Virus record (IMG/VR): IMGVR_UViG_3300020423_000293
Location: 1-28,866 of that record
DNA from: a virus
Direction: 5' to 3' (one strand)
DNA length: 28,866 bases
Shown: piece after piece, positions 14,799 to 21,518 of the stretch
Layout: every line of letters starts with the position of its first letter
Position numbering within the stretch: position 1 is the first letter of the stretch
Program-made: the position numbers and the translations under genes
Notes under the pieces: generated by a model
The model's database searches: none
Seen by the model: the letters and a program-made list of their open reading frames with translations, nothing else
What the model was told of the DNA's origin: nothing

Positions 14799-14817
14799 TA
14801 TTTATACTCTATTTATA
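14799..14817 (-). promoter_or_regulatory. Two tandem T4-type late promoters
   Basis: Two exact TATAAATA motifs on the minus strand (14806-14799 and 14817-14810), 11 bases apart, lie between the 45-codon gene and the HExxH gene. They would give leaders of over 100 bases to the metallopeptidase gene. The rest of the gap (14697-14798) holds no convincing gene; a loose inverted repeat GCCCT/AGGGC is present near 14722-14755. Confidence 0.7.
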
Positions 14818-14826
14818 CACATTACA

Positions 14827-14964
14827 TCAGAATATGCTTATGGAAACGGCATATGATAAGAACGTAAGGATAACCAAATTCCTTCTCAACCGTTCCTCCG
14901 CAGGCGTTATTGGGTTACGGATGTGAGTTATACTTAGTGCGCCTGGAAATACTGTTTTCCTCAT
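14827..14964 (-). CDS. 45-aa single-pass membrane peptide next to the lysis genes
   Basis: A 45-codon frame starting at ATG 14964, which overlaps the stop of the lipoprotein gene (ATGA). A charged segment (TPAEERLRRN) is followed by a C-terminal hydrophobic helix (LVILTFLSYAVSISIF), giving an N-in, C-terminal membrane topology. It closes the lysozyme-lipoprotein block. By position it might help lysis (holin or antiholin type), but one short helix is not enough to prove that. No homologue is recognised. Confidence 0.55.
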   Translation of the reverse strand: MRKTVFPGALSITHIRNPITPAEERLRRNLVILTFLSYAVSISIF

Positions 14965-15485
14965 TTTGATGGTCTCGTAAGTACAACAATATTATAACCC
15001 TTATCAATTCTCAAATACCGCATCTGTGTTTGTTTAGCAATATCTACCCATGAAGTTGGTGTTGTATCAAGTTGTGTGTTGAAATTGATATATGTTGTGG
15101 GCAAGTCAACGGGGGTTGGTGCTTCTTTTAAATACTGTGATTTATTCACATCGGGTGTCCACCATGACGTTTTGTTTTGACAAAACTTACTGGGTTGTAA
15201 TCCAGCTTTCTTTGTGTTGCTATCCTCAAGGAAATGGAATGTGGAACAATCTTTATCTGTTACTGCACTAGCAATATGGTCAGTTGAAGTCTTTTGTGTT
15301 GTTATGAGACTTGCAACGTCAACGGTTGTCTTTGTTTGCATAATCAATTCGGCTGTCCATGATGATATTAAACCACCAGCTACCTTAGTTAAAACTCCAG
15401 AACAACCAGACAACAGAAACATACCTATAAACGTAAGCATATACAAGCTAACTAGGAACTTTCCTCTATCATTTAGTGGTGTCAT
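14961..15485 (-). CDS. Lipoprotein downstream of lysozyme, 174 aa
   Basis: A hydrophobic N-terminus (VSLYMLTFIGMFLLSGC) ends in the lipobox LSGC near residue 28, so the mature protein is probably a periplasm-facing lipoprotein. The rest is polar and threonine-rich, with three later cysteines or so and a WTPDVNKSQYLKE segment; no family is recognised. It overlaps the lysozyme gene upstream and the 45-codon gene downstream, both as ATGA, so it belongs to the lysis block. It could be an outer-membrane spanin or a superinfection-exclusion lipoprotein; the sequence does not decide. Confidence 0.65.
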   Translation of the reverse strand: MTPLNDRGKFLVSLYMLTFIGMFLLSGCSGVLTKVAGGLISSWTAELIMQTKTTVDVASLITTQKTSTDHIASAVTDKDCSTFHFLEDSNTKKAGLQPSKFCQNKTSWWTPDVNKSQYLKEAPTPVDLPTTYINFNTQLDTTPTSWVDIAKQTQMRYLRIDKGYNIVVLTRPSK

Positions 15486-16000
15486 TGTTTGTACTCCTTT
15501 GGAACTTTACCATAACCAACTACTCTGTCCCATTGGCGTTGTGTGTATTTATTAGTAATGTGATTTGCCTCTCTCATTCGTTGTACGAGTCTCACCGACC
15601 TACCACCAACTTGGTGATACCATCTGCTATCCTTCATCTCGTCTGCTGCTGTTTCCCAATCACGGGATTTGACGGCCGCAATCATGTTCTTGAATTTACC
15701 AAATCTTGTTTGGCCAAGATTAAACGCCATGTTAAGTAGGACGTGTTGCACATCCTCTGGATACGTATAAAAATCTGAAAATGTCTTATGACAAGTTACG
15801 GTCGCTTCGTCAAGGTCTTTCAGGAAAAGCACATCGCACAATTCTTCTGATATAGTTTCGCCCACATGATAGAGGAAATTGTCCTTCGGTTCTATCAAAT
15901 GACCTATACCGACGGTGGGATAACCTTCTGAATCTAGATAAACGTCAAGCCTAATGCCCTCATCATCAATTAGTTCAGTTTTCAACTGTTCTAAGTTCAT
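15482..16000 (-). CDS. e: T4-type lysozyme (endolysin)
   Basis: A glycoside hydrolase family 24 muramidase that cuts the peptidoglycan glycan chain during lysis. The catalytic triad of T4 lysozyme (E11, D20, T26) is conserved here as E14, D23 and T29 in IDDEGIRLDVYLDSEG and YPTVGIGH, with identical spacing. Further matches are NMAFNLGQTRFGKF and SRWYHQVGGRS. At 172 residues it is close to T4 lysozyme (164). There is no signal peptide, so it needs a holin. ATG 16000 has AAGGAG upstream. It follows a highly structured intergenic segment after hsp20. Confidence 0.95.
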   Translation of the reverse strand: MNLEQLKTELIDDEGIRLDVYLDSEGYPTVGIGHLIEPKDNFLYHVGETISEELCDVLFLKDLDEATVTCHKTFSDFYTYPEDVQHVLLNMAFNLGQTRFGKFKNMIAAVKSRDWETAADEMKDSRWYHQVGGRSVRLVQRMREANHITNKYTQRQWDRVVGYGKVPKEYKQ

Positions 16001-16024
16001 AATATACTCCTTTTGTTAGAGGTT

Positions 16025-16076
16025 GAGGGGAACCCCGCAGCTGCCTCTCGGCAGCCGAGAGATTGGGGCTCCCCTC
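16025..16076 (-). other. Long stacked hairpin between hsp20 and lysozyme
   Basis: Three nested helices can be paired: GAGGGGA with TCCCCTC (16025-16031/16070-16076), CCCC with GGGG (16033-16036/16065-16068), and CTCTCGG with CCGAGAG (16045-16051/16055-16061) closed by a 3-base loop. That is 18 base pairs, mostly G-C. No T-run follows on either strand, so it is not a standard terminator. It lies within the transcript about 25 bases before the lysozyme start. It may stabilise or process the mRNA, or be a small RNA. Confidence 0.7.
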
Positions 16077-16078
16077 TG

Positions 16079-16115
16079 GACTCGCAGCAAAACCCCCTAT
16101 TATGGACTGCGAGTC
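16079..16115 (-). repeat. Perfect 9-bp inverted repeat after hsp20
   Basis: GACTCGCAG (16079-16087) pairs exactly with CTGCGAGTC (16107-16115) around a 19-base loop. It begins eight bases after the hsp20 stop codon and stands directly beside the larger hairpin. No T-tract follows. The two hairpins together make one compact structured region. Confidence 0.75.
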
Positions 16116-16122
16116 ATGTTAG

Positions 16123-16605
16123 TTAGTCCTTCCCTTTAATGTCAACCTTGGTAGGTTTCTTTGATTCGGGAATAACATTCTCTAAAAACACCTTCAATAG
16201 TCCATTGACCATTTCGGCGTGCTTCACCTCAACATGGTCTGCTAAAGTATATGCCCGGGTAAATTCACGGTTTGAGATCCCTTTGTACAGGAACCCAAGA
16301 CCCTTCTCCTCATCAGTTTCATCAACAGATTCGGACTTACCAGTAATCCGTAACGTATCACCCTCAACATTCACTTCGACTTCACTCTTACTGAAACCAG
16401 CAATTGCTAGTTCAATAACATATGTGTCATCTCCAGTTTTCTTTATGTTGTATGGGGGATAGCCCGGGATGTATTTACCAAGTTGGTTGTGGGCTGATTC
16501 CAGTTGTTCGACAACTTTGTCGAAGCCTACTGTCCACAATCCCATGTCTTTTGTATTAAAGTTTCCCAAACTCGGCCAATCTCTAAAGTTCATTAGATTA
16601 TTCAT
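16123..16605 (-). CDS. hsp20: Small heat shock protein Hsp20
   Basis: An alpha-crystallin-type chaperone that holds unfolding proteins. I chose ATG 16605, which has a strong AAGGAGG site; the upstream TTG at 16629 would put that site inside the coding region. The crystallin domain shows YPPYNIKKTGDDTYVIELAIAGF, then VEVNVEGDTLRITGK, GISNREFTRAYTLADHVEV, and GLLKVFLENVIPESKKP with the I-x-I/V-like tail. Length 160 residues is normal. Marine T4-like phages almost always carry it, possibly to protect phage proteins. It has its own promoter and a hairpin in the leader. Confidence 0.93.
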   Translation of the reverse strand: MNNLMNFRDWPSLGNFNTKDMGLWTVGFDKVVEQLESAHNQLGKYIPGYPPYNIKKTGDDTYVIELAIAGFSKSEVEVNVEGDTLRITGKSESVDETDEEKGLGFLYKGISNREFTRAYTLADHVEVKHAEMVNGLLKVFLENVIPESKKPTKVDIKGKD

Positions 16606-16640
16606 TTTTATTGCCTCCTTATAAAGCAAGGTTAATATTC

Positions 16641-16666
16641 GTAGGAACCCACGCAGGCATTCCTAC
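16641..16666 (-). promoter_or_regulatory. Hairpin in the hsp20 leader
   Basis: GTAGGAA (16641-16647) pairs with TTCCTAC (16660-16666) around a 12-base loop, between the hsp20 promoter and its ribosome-binding site. It lies near the expected 5' end of the mRNA. It may stabilise the transcript or form part of a temperature-sensitive leader; the latter is speculation. Confidence 0.5.
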
Positions 16667-16676
16667 AACTGTATTA

Positions 16677-16707
16677 TATTTATAACACACTTTACAGTAA
16701 ATGGCAA
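16677..16707 (-). promoter_or_regulatory. Promoter for hsp20: sigma70-type overlapping late motif
   Basis: TTGCCA (16707-16702) and a 17-base spacer lead to TATAAA (16684-16679) on the minus strand; the same bases form an exact TATAAATA late motif (16684-16677). The site could therefore serve both the host sigma factor and the phage late sigma factor, giving early and late expression. Confidence 0.75.
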
Positions 16708-16712
16708 GTAAA

Positions 16713-17036
16713 TTAAACAACTGGTGACCCGTAACCCCAACCGTAAGGGACGGGACCTGAAAATGCGACCACATCACCCTCATCCACAGTGAAACCTAGT
16801 CGGGGACCACCGTTTATATGGGGGGTGATGTCTCGTCCGTTGACCAGCACCAGAAAAACTTCACTGGATGGAATGCCACAACGGTTCAGGATGTCACCTA
16901 TACTGGTCCCTGCTTCCACTTCCATGGATCCATGACCATCATATGAGGATAGACTGTTGAATAGACGTACTTCTATAGTGAGAACGCAGTCACCAGAGTT
17001 GTGACCGATATTATACTCCGGTTGAGCCAAAACCAT
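16713..17036 (-). CDS. MoaD/ThiS-like ubiquitin-fold protein
   Basis: I chose ATG 17036, which has an AGAGGT site; upstream ATG 17057 and TTG 17060 are alternatives. The 107-residue protein has the beta-grasp pattern of MoaD and ThiS: CVLTIEVRLFNSLSSYDGHG, VEAGTSIGDILNRCGIPSSE, FLVLVNGRDITPH, then DEGDVVAFSGPVPYGWGYG. MoaD and ThiS are small sulfur carriers that are thiocarboxylated on a terminal Gly-Gly; here the end is GWGYGSPVV, so the true diglycine is missing and three more residues follow. It may be a binding protein rather than a carrier. It overlaps the dUTPase gene by 26 bases and ends just before the hsp20 promoter. Confidence 0.7.
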   Translation of the reverse strand: MVLAQPEYNIGHNSGDCVLTIEVRLFNSLSSYDGHGSMEVEAGTSIGDILNRCGIPSSEVFLVLVNGRDITPHINGGPRLGFTVDEGDVVAFSGPVPYGWGYGSPVV

Positions 17037-17454
17037 CGGAACCTCTTGTGGTATCATCAAGTTCTTCTTTCAAGTCCCATTCGATTTGGGGCACCATCTG
17101 TGGCACCATTTGTGCAATTCGGTCACCCGGATTGACACGGAAACCTTTCATTTTGCTGTGATTTATGAGGATAACCTTGATTTCACCACGATAATCACTA
17201 TCAATTGTTCCGGGTGTGTTCAGAACTGTAATATGGTGTCTTGCTGCGAGTCCAGAACGGGGTCGGATTTGTAACTCAAACCCTATGGGGAGTGATACGG
17301 AAATACCACACGGAATGATTGCCATGTTGTCTTGTAGGTTAAATTTGCCTCTGGGGATGATAATAGGTTTCTCAATCGCAGCATACAGGTCCATGCCGAC
17401 GGAGTGTTCTGTCTCATACGAGGGCAGTTTCACAAAGTTGGATAGCGCCTTCAC
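17011..17454 (-). CDS. dut: dUTPase (deoxyuridine triphosphatase)
   Basis: A trimeric dUTPase hydrolyses dUTP to dUMP, keeping uracil out of phage DNA and feeding dTMP synthesis. All five motifs are visible: SVGMDLYA (1), PCGISVSLPIG (2), RPRSGLAARHHITVLNTPG and TIDSDYRGEI (3), GDRIAQMV (4) and RGSDGFGSTG (5). The marked start is GTG 17454; the frame stays open upstream to about 17514 without an ATG, so the N-terminus is uncertain and could begin at a rare codon near 17500. It follows regA and overlaps the ubiquitin-fold gene. Confidence 0.92.
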   Translation of the reverse strand: MKALSNFVKLPSYETEHSVGMDLYAAIEKPIIIPRGKFNLQDNMAIIPCGISVSLPIGFELQIRPRSGLAARHHITVLNTPGTIDSDYRGEIKVILINHSKMKGFRVNPGDRIAQMVPQMVPQIEWDLKEELDDTTRGSDGFGSTGV

Positions 17455-17495
17455 ACCTACCGTGACAGGTGGCTTTCTCGTTTTATATACAATAC

Positions 17496-17900
17496 CTATT
17501 TTCTTTTTCCTATATTATACTTCGCTGAAAGAGTCCATTCCTCTTTCTCACTGAATGGTAGAATTTTTATCTGGTTCAAAGATGCCATTGGTTCGTCTTC
17601 TATCCACGGGTTCACTAATTTTACCAAGTTCCATTCGTCTAATAGGTTTGCTATGGAGTTTCTCCTAGCAATATCATTTGATGATATGTTGGTTGGTTTT
17701 CCGTCAAGGGCAAATAGTTCTTTGAAATGAACTATCGCATACTCTCCCTGTTTATGTAGAATGTGGCAAGACTGGTATAAGGTTTTCGTTTTCTTGGAAG
17801 CAACACCCATTCTTGTTAGGGTTTCTCGCACTTTTAAAAAGTCTTGTTCGTTTTCTAATGTCACTTCCACTCCCACACCCAGTTCATCAAAAACTCCCAT
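17496..17900 (-). CDS. regA: RegA translational repressor
   Basis: RegA binds the translation start regions of early phage mRNAs, including replication genes, and blocks ribosome entry. The 134-residue protein (T4: 122) shows the family pattern VGVEVTLENEQDFLKVRETLTRMGVASKK, LYQSCHILHKQGEYAIVHFKELFALDG and DIARRNSIANLLDEWNLV. It lies between gp62 and dUTPase, as in T4 where regA follows 62. A GGAG site precedes ATG 17900. Likely targets are the nearby clamp and clamp-loader mRNAs, by analogy with T4. Confidence 0.93.
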   Translation of the reverse strand: MGVFDELGVGVEVTLENEQDFLKVRETLTRMGVASKKTKTLYQSCHILHKQGEYAIVHFKELFALDGKPTNISSNDIARRNSIANLLDEWNLVKLVNPWIEDEPMASLNQIKILPFSEKEEWTLSAKYNIGKRK

Positions 17901-17922
17901 TTAGTTGTCTCCTCTTGTGTTC

Positions 17923-18315
17923 TTATTGTCTGCCACCTTTGTCATTTTTATACGCAATAACTTCCAGTTCCGCATCAGTCAATATACTCAAGGCTTCCAA
18001 AGTTTTCTTATTGTTATATCCATAATACTCTTGAACTATCTTAAAGTTTTTCTGAGTGTCCTTTTTAGCCCATTCGGTAAACCTACTTTTAGGTCTAATA
18101 GTATTTAGGTAAAAATCATTCTTTAGTTTAGCAGGAATATCATAGTATTGGTTCATTTGGTTAGCAAACCAGATGGTGTCATGGAAATAGGAGAACGTTC
18201 TATGGATAAGAAAAGAGTGTGATTCAAATCCTTTTTCCATCAGGTCGGGGTCATCCGAATCACGGATGATGTCCTGACCTCTGTTAATTGCTTTCACATA
18301 ATCAAACGGATTCAT
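17923..18315 (-). CDS. 62: Clamp loader small subunit gp62
   Basis: gp62 joins four gp44 subunits to form the clamp loader that places gp45 on DNA. The N-terminus MNPFDYVKAINRGQDI matches the T4 family, followed by SFLIHRTFSYFHDTIWFANQMNQY and the C-terminal STOP-proximal YYGYNNKKTLEALSILTDAELE. At 130 residues it is shorter than T4 gp62 (187), as is usual in marine relatives. Its start overlaps the inserted GIY-YIG-like gene by 14 bases; in T4 gp44 and gp62 are directly adjacent and translationally coupled. Confidence 0.9.
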   Translation of the reverse strand: MNPFDYVKAINRGQDIIRDSDDPDLMEKGFESHSFLIHRTFSYFHDTIWFANQMNQYYDIPAKLKNDFYLNTIRPKSRFTEWAKKDTQKNFKIVQEYYGYNNKKTLEALSILTDAELEVIAYKNDKGGRQ

Positions 18316-19219
18316 CTAATTCATCTAACCTTTGCCTGTCTTTTTCTTTTTGTTCTTTGATTTTCACATCCAGGAGGGTGCACCTCCTTATCGTGTGGGC
18401 AGGTTGGCCAATATAACAGGCCTGAAGTGTGGGGTATACCTCAAGTTCAACAGAGCCCGGAGTTTTTGGCACAACATATGTTAATATTTTTCTTGGCCTT
18501 TCACCGTAGCCTGCCTTTGTATATATACCTGCGGGTGTGTTAGCCATAAAAGCACAAGGTGGGCGTTTATCCCTAACATCCTGCTTTCCATCTAAAGTGT
18601 CAATAATATGAGCTTTCATGGTATTGGTATACGCATATGTAGAAGGCATTTGTATCATAAACTCGTCTAAACGTTGCATTGCTATCTTTTTTGCTTCATC
18701 ATCACCTATCACAAATTGCTCGACAGTATTTCCATTTGGATTCCAACCTTGATCTCTACAAAATGCTAGTATCGCATTTTCTGCCTTTGTTAATCGATTC
18801 TTAGGAACTGGTCTGAAATATTGGAACACAATACTACCAATAGTACCTCTATAGTCCTTTTCTCGTGCTGCCTTATTTGTGCATTTTCCTACCTTGATAA
18901 TCCACCAGTCCCATATGGGACATTTCACAAAAAAAGCATAGATACCACTCGCATCCGACGCCGGCAACTTGGATCTATCAACGGGCTTATCTAATATGGC
19001 CCTAATGGCGTTATTGTGATTCTCATAGAGGTATAAACCTCTGGTTCCAAACCGTTTAATTATGCCACCAGAGATCAATTCATTCAAGCTTTCATAATAG
19101 CTGTGAGAAGCGTATCCATAACGCTTCATGCGACGAGCCACTATTTTCTGAGATACAGGGTTATTATAATCTGATACTACCGCTTCTACAATTTTGGTTT
19201 TCATACTCTGTTTTTTCAT
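18302..19219 (-). CDS. Inserted protein with GIY-YIG-like domain between gp44 and gp62
   Basis: A 305-residue protein that separates the normally adjacent 44 and 62 genes. The N-terminus looks like a winged helix (SQKIVARRMKRYGYASHSYY, then GGIIKRFGTRGLYLY). Residues 92-150 fit a divergent GIY-YIG nuclease: GIY (92-94), IIKVGKC (107-113), Arg119 and Glu147 in LTKAENAILAF. GIY-YIG proteins include homing endonucleases, and T4-type genomes often carry these between replication genes. ATG 19219 directly follows the gp44 stop. The motif match is by eye and divergent; DNA cleavage is inference. It may instead be an accessory protein retained with the clamp loader. Confidence 0.6.
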   Translation of the reverse strand: MKKQSMKTKIVEAVVSDYNNPVSQKIVARRMKRYGYASHSYYESLNELISGGIIKRFGTRGLYLYENHNNAIRAILDKPVDRSKLPASDASGIYAFFVKCPIWDWWIIKVGKCTNKAAREKDYRGTIGSIVFQYFRPVPKNRLTKAENAILAFCRDQGWNPNGNTVEQFVIGDDEAKKIAMQRLDEFMIQMPSTYAYTNTMKAHIIDTLDGKQDVRDKRPPCAFMANTPAGIYTKAGYGERPRKILTYVVPKTPGSVELEVYPTLQACYIGQPAHTIRRCTLLDVKIKEQKEKDRQRLDELDESV

Positions 19220-20179
19220 CTAATTAAACTCCACGTTCATCATAATTTCTGTGAGCATCGCAACGGTGTTGATTTCGGTGTCGGATGCGAAGGCGTTCTT
19301 GTACTGGTATTCTGCCAGTGTGATGACCAACTGAGGCACACTCTCTGGTTTGGTGTAGTCATAGCAGGTGTCGTACAGTCTCCTACACAAACTTTCAAAG
19401 TCGTTATCTAGATTTGCTCCAACCCACTTTCTCATATTGGTGAACTCCTTTTCTTTCAGTGTCGTCACCAAGTCCATAAAGGTCTTGTCAGAAACCTGAA
19501 CCAGAACACCAGCATCAATCTGACCACATGCCGCATACCTTTGGAGTTCGTTGATGAGTCTACGCCAGTCTGGCATATACTTCATAATCATCTCTGCAAT
19601 GACCTTCTGGTCATATTGGACACCTTCTGCGTTCAGAATGTACTCAATACGTTTCAGGAACTGTGATGCTAAGAGGGGTTTTTCCTGATTGCCAATTTTG
19701 AAATTGACAATGGAACACCTGCCATGCAGGGGTTTGATAATTCTGTTGATATAATTACATGTTAGGATGAACCCACAACTCTTGGAGAACTCCTCCATGA
19801 AGTTCCTGAGAGCGGGTTGTGTAGATATTGCGTTAAGATAGTCTGCCTCATCTAGGATTACATATTTCTTACCATCGTTGACAAGGGACATAGCTGACGC
19901 ATAGTTCTGGATTTTGTTTCTTAGGGTGTCAATGTTACCTTCCATGGAACCATTGATTACGATGTAGTCTGACCCCAACTGGTTGACCAAAGCCTTAGCA
20001 ACAGTAGTTTTACCCACACCCGGACCCCCATGTAACAGGAGATTTGGAAGATTACCCTGTTTCAATAGGTCCGAGAAGTTGGATTTCAAACCATTAGGTA
20101 GAATACAATCATCAATTGTGGTGGGCCGATACTTCTCAACCCACAGGTATTCTTTAGTCATTGGATTCAACCACGACAT
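19220..20179 (-). CDS. 44: Clamp loader large subunit gp44 (AAA+ ATPase)
   Basis: ATP-driven opening and loading of the gp45 clamp. At 319 residues (T4 gp44: 319) it has LWVEKYRPTTIDDCILP at the N-terminus, Walker A HGGPGVGKTT (50-59), Walker B VILDEADYL near 108 and the arginine-finger segment HGRCSIV. The C-terminal collar region follows. The marked ATG overlaps gp45 by 26 bases; ATG 20161, with an 8-base overlap, is an equally good start. The gene is coupled to gp45 as in T4 and followed by the inserted GIY-YIG-like gene. Confidence 0.95.
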   Translation of the reverse strand: MSWLNPMTKEYLWVEKYRPTTIDDCILPNGLKSNFSDLLKQGNLPNLLLHGGPGVGKTTVAKALVNQLGSDYIVINGSMEGNIDTLRNKIQNYASAMSLVNDGKKYVILDEADYLNAISTQPALRNFMEEFSKSCGFILTCNYINRIIKPLHGRCSIVNFKIGNQEKPLLASQFLKRIEYILNAEGVQYDQKVIAEMIMKYMPDWRRLINELQRYAACGQIDAGVLVQVSDKTFMDLVTTLKEKEFTNMRKWVGANLDNDFESLCRRLYDTCYDYTKPESVPQLVITLAEYQYKNAFASDTEINTVAMLTEIMMNVEFN

Positions 20180-20807
20180 AATATTTCATGGTGTCGTTTT
20201 CAAATACCGTCATACGTGTAGATAGAGTTACCTGATACGTGGCAGAAAGCAATTTGAAATACTCTATCTTCATTACGTTTCTGAATTTGGGTATCGCCTT
20301 AAGGTCTGTTAAGACCACCTTTTTATAGGTATGCGATAAGCTATCATTCACATCTGTAGCTTGCATCATTACGTTTGTACCATCACATGTAAACACGATA
20401 TTGGGTCTCTGCATCACCCTAGCAGCTTTCAAGACCTCATCTAAGACATCAGCTTTGAGTTCAAATGTCAAAAGTTCATCTTCCATATCTAGCGTTTTCT
20501 TCTTGGGTGAACTGACTGTCTGTGGGTCTGCGAAACGGTATATGCTCTGTGAGGTTTTACCGTTAATCATCAGGTAATTGTCTGCGAATTTGAATGTCGG
20601 TTTGTCAAACAAATCCAAAACTCCAAGAAAGAGGTTTAGGTCGTAGATAGCAAATTCTTTTGGAAACGGTGTCTCCAACTTCGCAACAGCCAGGACGGTG
20701 TGACTCGGTGACATTGTTGCCAACTCATCCGTAGTGTCAAAGACCAGCCCTTGATTGATCGTTGCAAAGTTCTTGAGGATATCTATTGTCTTATCTGAAA
20801 TATTCAT
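20154..20807 (-). CDS. 45: Sliding clamp gp45
   Basis: The ring-shaped processivity factor for gp43, also the coactivator of late transcription in T4. The 217-residue sequence (T4: 228) has the family start MNISDKTIDILKNFATINQG and strands such as KEFAIYDLNLFLGVLDLFDK, YLMINGKTSQSIYRF and the closing MKYYVVVESND. It has its own sigma70-type promoter within the end of the preceding small gene and a GGAG site before ATG 20807. The late TATAAATA promoters in this window fit a gp45-dependent late system. Confidence 0.94.
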   Translation of the reverse strand: MNISDKTIDILKNFATINQGLVFDTTDELATMSPSHTVLAVAKLETPFPKEFAIYDLNLFLGVLDLFDKPTFKFADNYLMINGKTSQSIYRFADPQTVSSPKKKTLDMEDELLTFELKADVLDEVLKAARVMQRPNIVFTCDGTNVMMQATDVNDSLSHTYKKVVLTDLKAIPKFRNVMKIEYFKLLSATYQVTLSTRMTVFENDTMKYYVVVESND

Positions 20808-20843
20808 TATATACTGTCACTCCATTATTTCATTATATTAGGT

Positions 20844-20872
20844 ATTATACACCTATTTTGAGGCAATGTCAA
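20844..20872 (-). promoter_or_regulatory. Sigma70-type promoter for the clamp operon
   Basis: TTGACA (20872-20867), a 17-base spacer and TATAAT (20849-20844): a perfect consensus on the minus strand. It overlaps the last codons of the 97-residue gene and lies about 40 bases before gp45. The sequence AATAGGTGTATAAT is identical to that in the promoter at 27473-27501. Confidence 0.88.
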
Positions 20873-21146
20873 GATTTTTCTTGTCGGTAAAATACAGGAG
20901 TAAGATAGCATAGTGAGCCAACTTGAGAAGGTCATCCCTATTGCGTCCTCCCTTTTTACCATACCTTGACGCATATTTGATACAGGATGCCCGTATATGT
21001 TCTTCTACGATGCCTACAGACTCCAACAAATCGAGCACCTGTATCTGGTCTTCCTTCCCGACATAGTGCTGATTATATGTCGAGAGTATATACTTTTTCA
21101 CTTCATTTAGATAGTCATCTTCATCATATTTCATAATTTTCTTCAC
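20853..21146 (-). CDS. Small DUF3310-like protein, 97 aa
   Basis: The C-terminal half, IRASCIKYASRYGKKGGRNRDDLLKLAHYAILLL, resembles DUF3310, a small helical phage family sometimes listed as nucleotide kinase-like or MazG-like, though its role is not established. The marked start is GTG 21146, favoured by AGGGGG at good spacing; ATG 21134 would remove four residues. It follows the 122-residue gene by three bases and its end contains the gp45 promoter. Confidence 0.7.
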   Translation of the reverse strand: MKKIMKYDEDDYLNEVKKYILSTYNQHYVGKEDQIQVLDLLESVGIVEEHIRASCIKYASRYGKKGGRNRDDLLKLAHYAILLLYFTDKKNLDIASK

Positions 21147-21149
21147 GGG

Positions 21150-21518
21150 TTACCCCCTGGTTAGTTTCATAATCTTTTCCATCTGAGCCTTGATAATTGG
21201 ACCACGGTTGGGCCAATGTATGTAAGGTTCGTCACTCTTACTCAAATTGTATAAGAATGGTAGAACGATTCTTTCAATCTCCTTGAATCGTGCTTTAACG
21301 TTTTCATCAACAACCTCTGCTGTCAACGATTCATTAGCACCAACCCTCTGCATCAGCTCATTCGTCAATGCCTTGATAGCAGAGACATCTGAGGCTAAAG
21401 CCGTATCGGTGGCTGAAGGTGGTGTTTCTTCTTTTGGTTTCTCACTTACCGGGGTAAATCCCCAATCATCTGTCAGGTCAAATCCTTCCATAAAATCTGG
21501 TAAGTCGTTATCCATCAT
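21150..21518 (-). CDS. Hypothetical acidic protein, 122 aa
   Basis: The function is not recognised. The N-terminal third is acidic and proline-rich (DLPDFMEGFDLTDDWG; KPKEETPPSATD), likely disordered; the rest is helical, including KARFKEIERIVLPFLYNLSK and WPNRGPIIKAQMEKIM. It overlaps the glycosyltransferase gene by ATGA and precedes the DUF3310-like gene by three bases. It lies in a unit that begins at the late promoter near 22430. Acidic, disordered-plus-helical proteins of this size are common in marine T4-like phages; no activity can be assigned. Confidence 0.7.
   Translation of the reverse strand: MMDNDLPDFMEGFDLTDDWGFTPVSEKPKEETPPSATDTALASDVSAIKALTNELMQRVGANESLTAEVVDENVKARFKEIERIVLPFLYNLSKSDEPYIHWPNRGPIIKAQMEKIMKLTRG

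Noticed and set aside
16025-16115. Hairpins as a rho-independent terminator of hsp20
   Set aside because: No run of T follows either hairpin on either strand.
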